DNA of 24,206 bases from Rhizomucor pusillus. Taxonomy: Eukaryota > Mucoromycota > Mucoromycetes > Mucorales > Lichtheimiaceae. Under the pieces are notes generated by a model. That model saw only the letters and a list, made by a program, of their open reading frames with translations, was not told the origin of the DNA and searched no databases. The first letter of the stretch is position 1, and each line of letters begins with the position of its first letter. Both the position numbers and the translations under genes were made by a program. This document shows positions 20,169 through 24,206 of the stretch, piece after piece. The stretch covers positions 1 through 24,206 of the forward strand of contig FWWN02000324.1 in the NCBI GenBank assembly GCA_900175165.2, in the 5' to 3' direction.

Positions 20169-20445
20169 ATGAGATTTACCTACAATGGCCTGAAGCGTGA
20201 GTAGGACCCTTAGATGCTACAAGCACGAATTACTAACAGGAGATATGCTAGATTGTTTTAAAAAGACTGTGATCTGGATCAAGAACCAGAAAGAGACAAT
20301 CAACGACTTTATAACGATCGAAAATGCTATTGCTGACCTTCGAAACCCTGCTGGGTTTCTTCGAACATCGTATGCGATTGTCAAGATCATATATTCGATT
20401 GCTTCCATCGCCCATCGTTACCTTTATGCTCCCCAGGTAGTGTGA
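20169..20445 (+). CDS. Candidate small or truncated gene running into the right arm
   Basis: Not recognised. ATG at 20169 opens a 28-base exon (MRFTYNGLK) followed by donor GTGAGT at 20197. The intron has a perfect TACTAAC branch site at 20231-20237 and either acceptor CAG at 20239 or, better spaced, TAG at 20251; both restore the same frame. The second exon stays open for about 60 codons (WIKNQKETINDFITIENAIADL, then a hydrophobic stretch YAIVKIIYSIASIA) and reaches CAG/GTAGTG at 20436/20437, a possible donor; without splicing it stops at 20445. That end is exactly where the inverted repeat begins. It may be a real gene truncated or altered by the repeat, or chance. Confidence 0.35.
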
Positions 20446-20728
20446 TACTACTATCTTGTGCACAGGCTCTGAGGCTAAAGTGGTAATCGCAGCAGGAAAA
20501 TGGGGCCACAACGCGTATCCAGGATCATTTCGCAAGACCAGTTTCAGCTGTGTAGCCAAGCCAGGAATATCCCATTAGACGATGTTTCTAGATACAGAGT
20601 TTATGTATCCCGAAGAAGGTTTTTCTTATATAAAGCCACTCTAAAGATGACGATACACACACGATGAATGAAAGTGTGAATGCGGTGAATGCCGCAAAAT
20701 GGCTGGTGACTCGATGTAGCACCCGTAT

Positions 20729-20752
20729 GATGCCAGTCTGCAAACTGGCATC
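20729..20752. repeat. Mirror copy of the 9-bp-stem hairpin
   Basis: This is the same hairpin as at 3455-3478, in the right arm, about 550 bases upstream of the right NUP96-like start codon. Confidence 0.7.
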
Positions 20753-21302
20753 GTGGATAGTATACATGATTATCTGGAGTACTGCGGAGACCATTTTGTT
20801 CGCCTGAATATATCGATAGAAAGGAGCTGTGTGTCAGAAACATGCATCACTGAACGAGCGTGTTATATGTACTGCTATGTGTAAGACACGCAAATATTGC
20901 CTATATAACTGACAAGACATACGATTGGAGTCTATTATGGTTTATGTCTCAAGAGTTGCCTTCAGCGCTATACATTTCTATGAGGTATCTATATTTCACT
21001 CTCAGAACGCAGCAAGATGAGCGACCTACTGTGTGGCATAAGAGCGAGCATAGCATACCGAAATCTGTAGTCATTCGGAATCTTTTGGACTGGACTGTAA
21101 AGATTGAATATTAGGCCGCCATTAGCAGTCAAAAGACACGTAAAATGACAAGTTTTGAGGATAGCGACAGAAGCAAATCAACTGTGAAAGGGACGCGTGA
21201 TGAGGGGGCATAAAGCGGTGATGAAAATTCAGAGTATTTCCACAGTCGGTCCCCACAAGGCACTGCATTAATTCTTTTTCCCTCTTCCTGTTGATCTCTT
21301 CG

Positions 21303-23534
21303 ATGCCAGGCAGTAACGGAAAGCGATCTTTCGAAAACGCCAGGGGCGCTCCTCAGCGGGCTGCTAAACGAACGGCCTACGACACAGCAAACAAAGGAAC
21401 AATGCAACCATTGCTGGCCGGTCTCGCTGCTGCGAAGCACCCAAGCTTTGCGCCCAAACGGGTACGTTTGCAGCTCCAACTCGCAAGATCACAGCTTTGT
21501 GCTAAAGATCTTGCCATGTGTAGTTGAATGTCAAGTGTGGATTGCAGAAACACGTGGATCTGCGATCGTATACGAAGGAAGGCTATCCAAAGGAGTCCTG
21601 TCCAGAAAACGAGCCTATCAAGTACAGCGCAGAGGCTTCGTCTGCAAACGTAAGACAACTAGGATGGGTGACTGCTGCAGAGTGCACTGATACCTCGATC
21701 GATTAGGTTTCCGAATTCCAGAGCGCTTTCATGCAACTGGTTGCCAATAACTCAGATTTCAGACACGTTGACGAAGGTCCCCGTGTTACTTCAAGCTGGC
21801 AAGTATCATGCCGAGATTGTCTCTCTTTGCCCCAGATCGAAAAGCTACCCAAGTGGGAACGAGCTATCTGGAGCCTGTGCTCGGTTCTGCTTGAAGGCAG
21901 CGACGACGGATCGCAACGCCTGGCAGAGTTCAGAGCTTGGCTACAGCGCGAAGTTCACCAACAGTCTCGAAGTGCTATGCGCAAAATCAAACGGGCCAAC
22001 CGCAGATACAATCCGTACACGGTCATATTTTACCTCATGATCTATGGCAACTTTGAAGAAGCAGCAAACGTTGCAAGTCTCTGCGGAGATACTCGACTTG
22101 CGAGGATGATCGTTTCACCTCTGAATTTCACCGAACGGCAGAAAGAGATTGTGCGTCTGAAGAGACTTGAGGGCCAGGAATCCAACTACTTCAAGGAAAA
22201 GGGCTCTTGGTACCGGGAAAGCATCTGGCGAATACTGTATGGACAGCTCTCTGAAGTGACATTATTCGCTTGGGCAATGCAATGCAAATTCTCCTGGCTC
22301 GAAATACTCTGCACGACTATCTTTTTCGGATCTATGTCCGACACTAAAGATCCACTTTGCGAGTTGCTAAACATTTACAAGCGGCTTTCATCATTCCTTT
22401 CCAACCCTTGCGATTGCAGAGACATGGAACCTTCGCGGCATTTCCTGGATTGGTGGTTCCGACAGCAGGAAGGCTGTGAACGTAAAGGCAACGGCAATCA
22501 AAAGATTGATATAAGCATGTGGCCATCAAGCCTTGCTTGGCTATACTCTATGCAGCATCCGGAATTGTTTGATGAGCAAGAACGTGTACGGGCAACGGAA
22601 GAATGGTGCGAAAACTTGAAAGATAGTCAGTTGATGGAGCAGGCAATTTTCTCTGCTTTGTTAACAAATTGGTAAATATTCTTGCTGAACTTTTGACAGC
22701 ATTGTGTCAGGAGATCTAATCTAAATTGATTGTTAGTCACGAAGCTACTGTCGATGCGATTGCCAGATATGGCGTTCATCAAGCAGCTATCCGCGTATTG
22801 AAGGCAAGATTTTTCATCCCAGACATGTGGATTATGGAAGCACAGGTAAGGATATATCACCCAGCTGCATGGCAATTCGCGGTAATTGACTGCTCCGTTA
22901 GGCTGTAGCCAAGGACTTGTCAGGCATTCTCAGAAATCCACTGGATAACCACGCAAAGGTTTTCGAAGATGATAATTTGAACTACAATATTTTCCGTTCT
23001 CTCTTACCAAGTGCACTCGACAGTGGTATGTATACAAGACTTTATCGAGTCCAATAACAAATTCTTCAAGACTTACTAAAAGGCTTTTAAATAGGAAATC
23101 TCGATCTGGCGCTGAAACACATATCGATGTTGAGAATTCAAGAGAGGGAACGCCAAGTACTTGCAAATGCTCACCGCATGATTTTCGAGTTCCCGGATAA
23201 AATAACGAGCGCCCGTATGGAAGGAAATGTAGAACAAATGAAACAAGAAATTACCAGTATGATCAAGACTGTGGAATCTGTAAGCTTGCTTCGAAAAGCA
23301 AGCATATTCAGAGCATACGTGGCTCGCCTTCTTGGCGAGCTCACGGCTCAGCTTGCAGAGTGCGAAGATGGCGTAAGTTCAATAATATCTGGCGAAGGAA
23401 AAGGAGCTCTGACCATTGTGATATAGAAGCATCTGAATCATGTGTTGTCGCAAGCAAAGGTACGCCCGATTGTACCAATGTCAAAGCTTCAGACACTGTC
23501 CAAGGCTTTTCTTTCTTCTTATTCCTCCAAATAG
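21303..23534 (+). CDS. NUP96: NUP96-like nucleoporin (NUP145C family), right copy
   Basis: This is the identical mirror copy of the left-arm gene. Predicted exons: 21303-21461, 21524-21649, 21707-22671, 22737-22845, 22902-23025, 23095-23372 and 23427-23534 (622 residues). The exons join in a single frame; phases are 0, 0, 2, 0, 1, 0. Branch-point-like TACTAA and CTAAT motifs precede several acceptors. The first ~50 residues are basic and low in complexity, and the helical NUP96 domain fills the rest up to the C-terminal stop. Length is shorter than yeast Nup145C, mainly at the N-terminus. An in-frame stop at 21222 and no FG repeats or NUP98 autoproteolytic motif upstream argue that it is a stand-alone NUP96. 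Both copies look intact, so dosage would be two if the arms are real. Confidence 0.8.
23284..23340 (+). repeat. Two adjacent perfect hairpins inside NUP96-like exon 6
   Basis: GCTTGCTT/AAGCAAGC pair around the loop CGAA at 23284-23303, and GCTCGCC/GGCGAGC pair around TTCTT at 23322-23340. Both lie within coding sequence, 18 bases apart, and are mirrored at 867-923 in the left arm. They could form strong stem-loops in the mRNA. Confidence 0.7.
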
Positions 23535-23966
23535 CCTTGTAGTTCATTCCCACCCCCATCCCTAACCACATCTCCATCTAAATACCAAAAATATAAATAA
23601 TACCCGAAGCCTCTTGCCCTGTCCAGGTCAAGTAGGTTTGTTTTACCACCCCCTCCCATCTCCTCTGAAAACCGGTCTTGTGGTGTGGTACCGATCGTTT
23701 GTGAAGATATGTAGAACCGCAGGGTCCATAAGATACTATGAGATTCTCGTGCAGTTCCGTACTAGGTCACCTCAAAAACCAAAAAATTGCAGAGGGAAGC
23801 GACGCATCTTCCTTTTTCTACTGACTTACTTCTTCATGTCTATTCCACAACATCGCCACATCGCATACGCATCTCTGGAGGTCCAACAAGCTCTTTTTAT
23901 ATAACTTGATTACAAGCGCTCCTGACAGTGTGGAGAACCATCGGGGCTACTGTTCCACCCTCTTAG

Positions 23967-24206
23967 CTCGTCCGTCAAATGCTTATTCAGAATCGGTGGA
24001 TGATGCCACTCCTTCGACATGCTTTGTCTTTCCAACCTCTATCTTCACTGCTCCAAATGCATGGACGAACCTATATGCGGATACGGTGCTTGGATACTCA
24101 TGACCTTGCCCAACTTACATGTTCCCCTTACGAAGCTTGTCGGATGATGCAAATCCAGCAGCCTCCTCTGCTTGCCTGTCAATGGGTGACGTTCTCCGCG
24201 GAACGT
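23967..24206 (+). CDS. Partial open frame cut by the window edge, unrecognised (right copy)
   Basis: This is the mirror copy of the open frame at 1-240. It is open for 80 codons from an acceptor-like CTCTTAG at 23960-23966 to the last base. The first ATG is at 23979. A possible first exon, ATG at 23837 through GAG with donor GTCCAA, would splice onto it in phase 0. A TATATAA sequence lies between the two, which could instead be a promoter. No family recognised. Confidence 0.22.

Larger units (their letters stand above)
20445..24206. repeat. Right arm of the terminal inverted repeat
   Basis: This is the reverse complement of bases 1-3762 and ends exactly at the window edge. It is easier to read than the left arm because its NUP96-like gene lies on the plus strand. 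The equal length of both arms, to the base, at both window ends is what would be expected if the window is a whole contig whose ends both stop at the same repeat limit, or a fold-back assembly product. A true chromosomal palindromic duplication is also possible. Confidence 0.97.

Noticed and set aside
20445..20580. Plus-strand frame with KVVIAAGKWGHNAYPGS, faintly like the end of eukaryotic TnpB-type (Fanzor) proteins
   Set aside because: Only ~40 codons, no RuvC or zinc-finger motifs, ends at a stop, and the opposite strand is equally open; the likeness is too weak to call a transposon.

Overview
This window reads as nuclear DNA of a filamentous fungus. Every recognisable gene is a eukaryotic housekeeping gene broken by many short introns (mostly 50-90 nt) with GT..AG or GC..AG ends and CTAAC/CTGAC-like branch points. 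Intron density, the C2H2 finger style and the gene set suggest an early-diverging lineage such as Mucoromycota; that placement is inference. No rRNA, tRNA, CRISPR array, virus or recognisable transposase was found. All exon maps below are my own reading of splice signals and conserved protein motifs.

Layout. The window is bounded by a terminal inverted repeat: bases 1-3762 are the reverse complement of 20445-24206, with no difference found by spot checks and by identical translations along the arms, and similarity fading over the next ~20 bases. Each arm carries a complete NUP96-like nucleoporin gene (left on minus, right on plus) and, at the outer edge, an open frame cut by the window end. 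The 16.7 kb single-copy core holds, in order: triosephosphate isomerase (minus), a small C2H2 zinc-finger protein (minus), the Pol III repressor MAF1 (minus), a divergent F-box/UBP-finger/DUSP-like protein (plus), an unrecognised basic protein (minus), an ARA2-type aldo-keto reductase (plus), proteasome subunit beta-7 (minus), a divergent importin alpha (minus), the Pol III subunit RPC82/RPC3 (minus), and a weak candidate gene running into the right arm (plus).

How the genes relate. They are not an operon or obvious cluster. Some share cellular themes: MAF1 represses the polymerase that contains RPC82; importin alpha and NUP96 both act in nuclear transport; the F-box protein and proteasome beta-7 both belong to ubiquitin-proteasome biology. 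I treat the linkage as probably coincidental.

Main points for a second look: the 3.76 kb identical inverted arms (real palindromic duplication or assembly fold-back); four GC-AG introns, all with donor GCAAGT, among about 48 inferred introns; an importin alpha that has lost the tryptophans of the major NLS groove; an F-box protein combined with UBP-finger and DUSP-like regions but no peptidase; and an unclassified basic protein.
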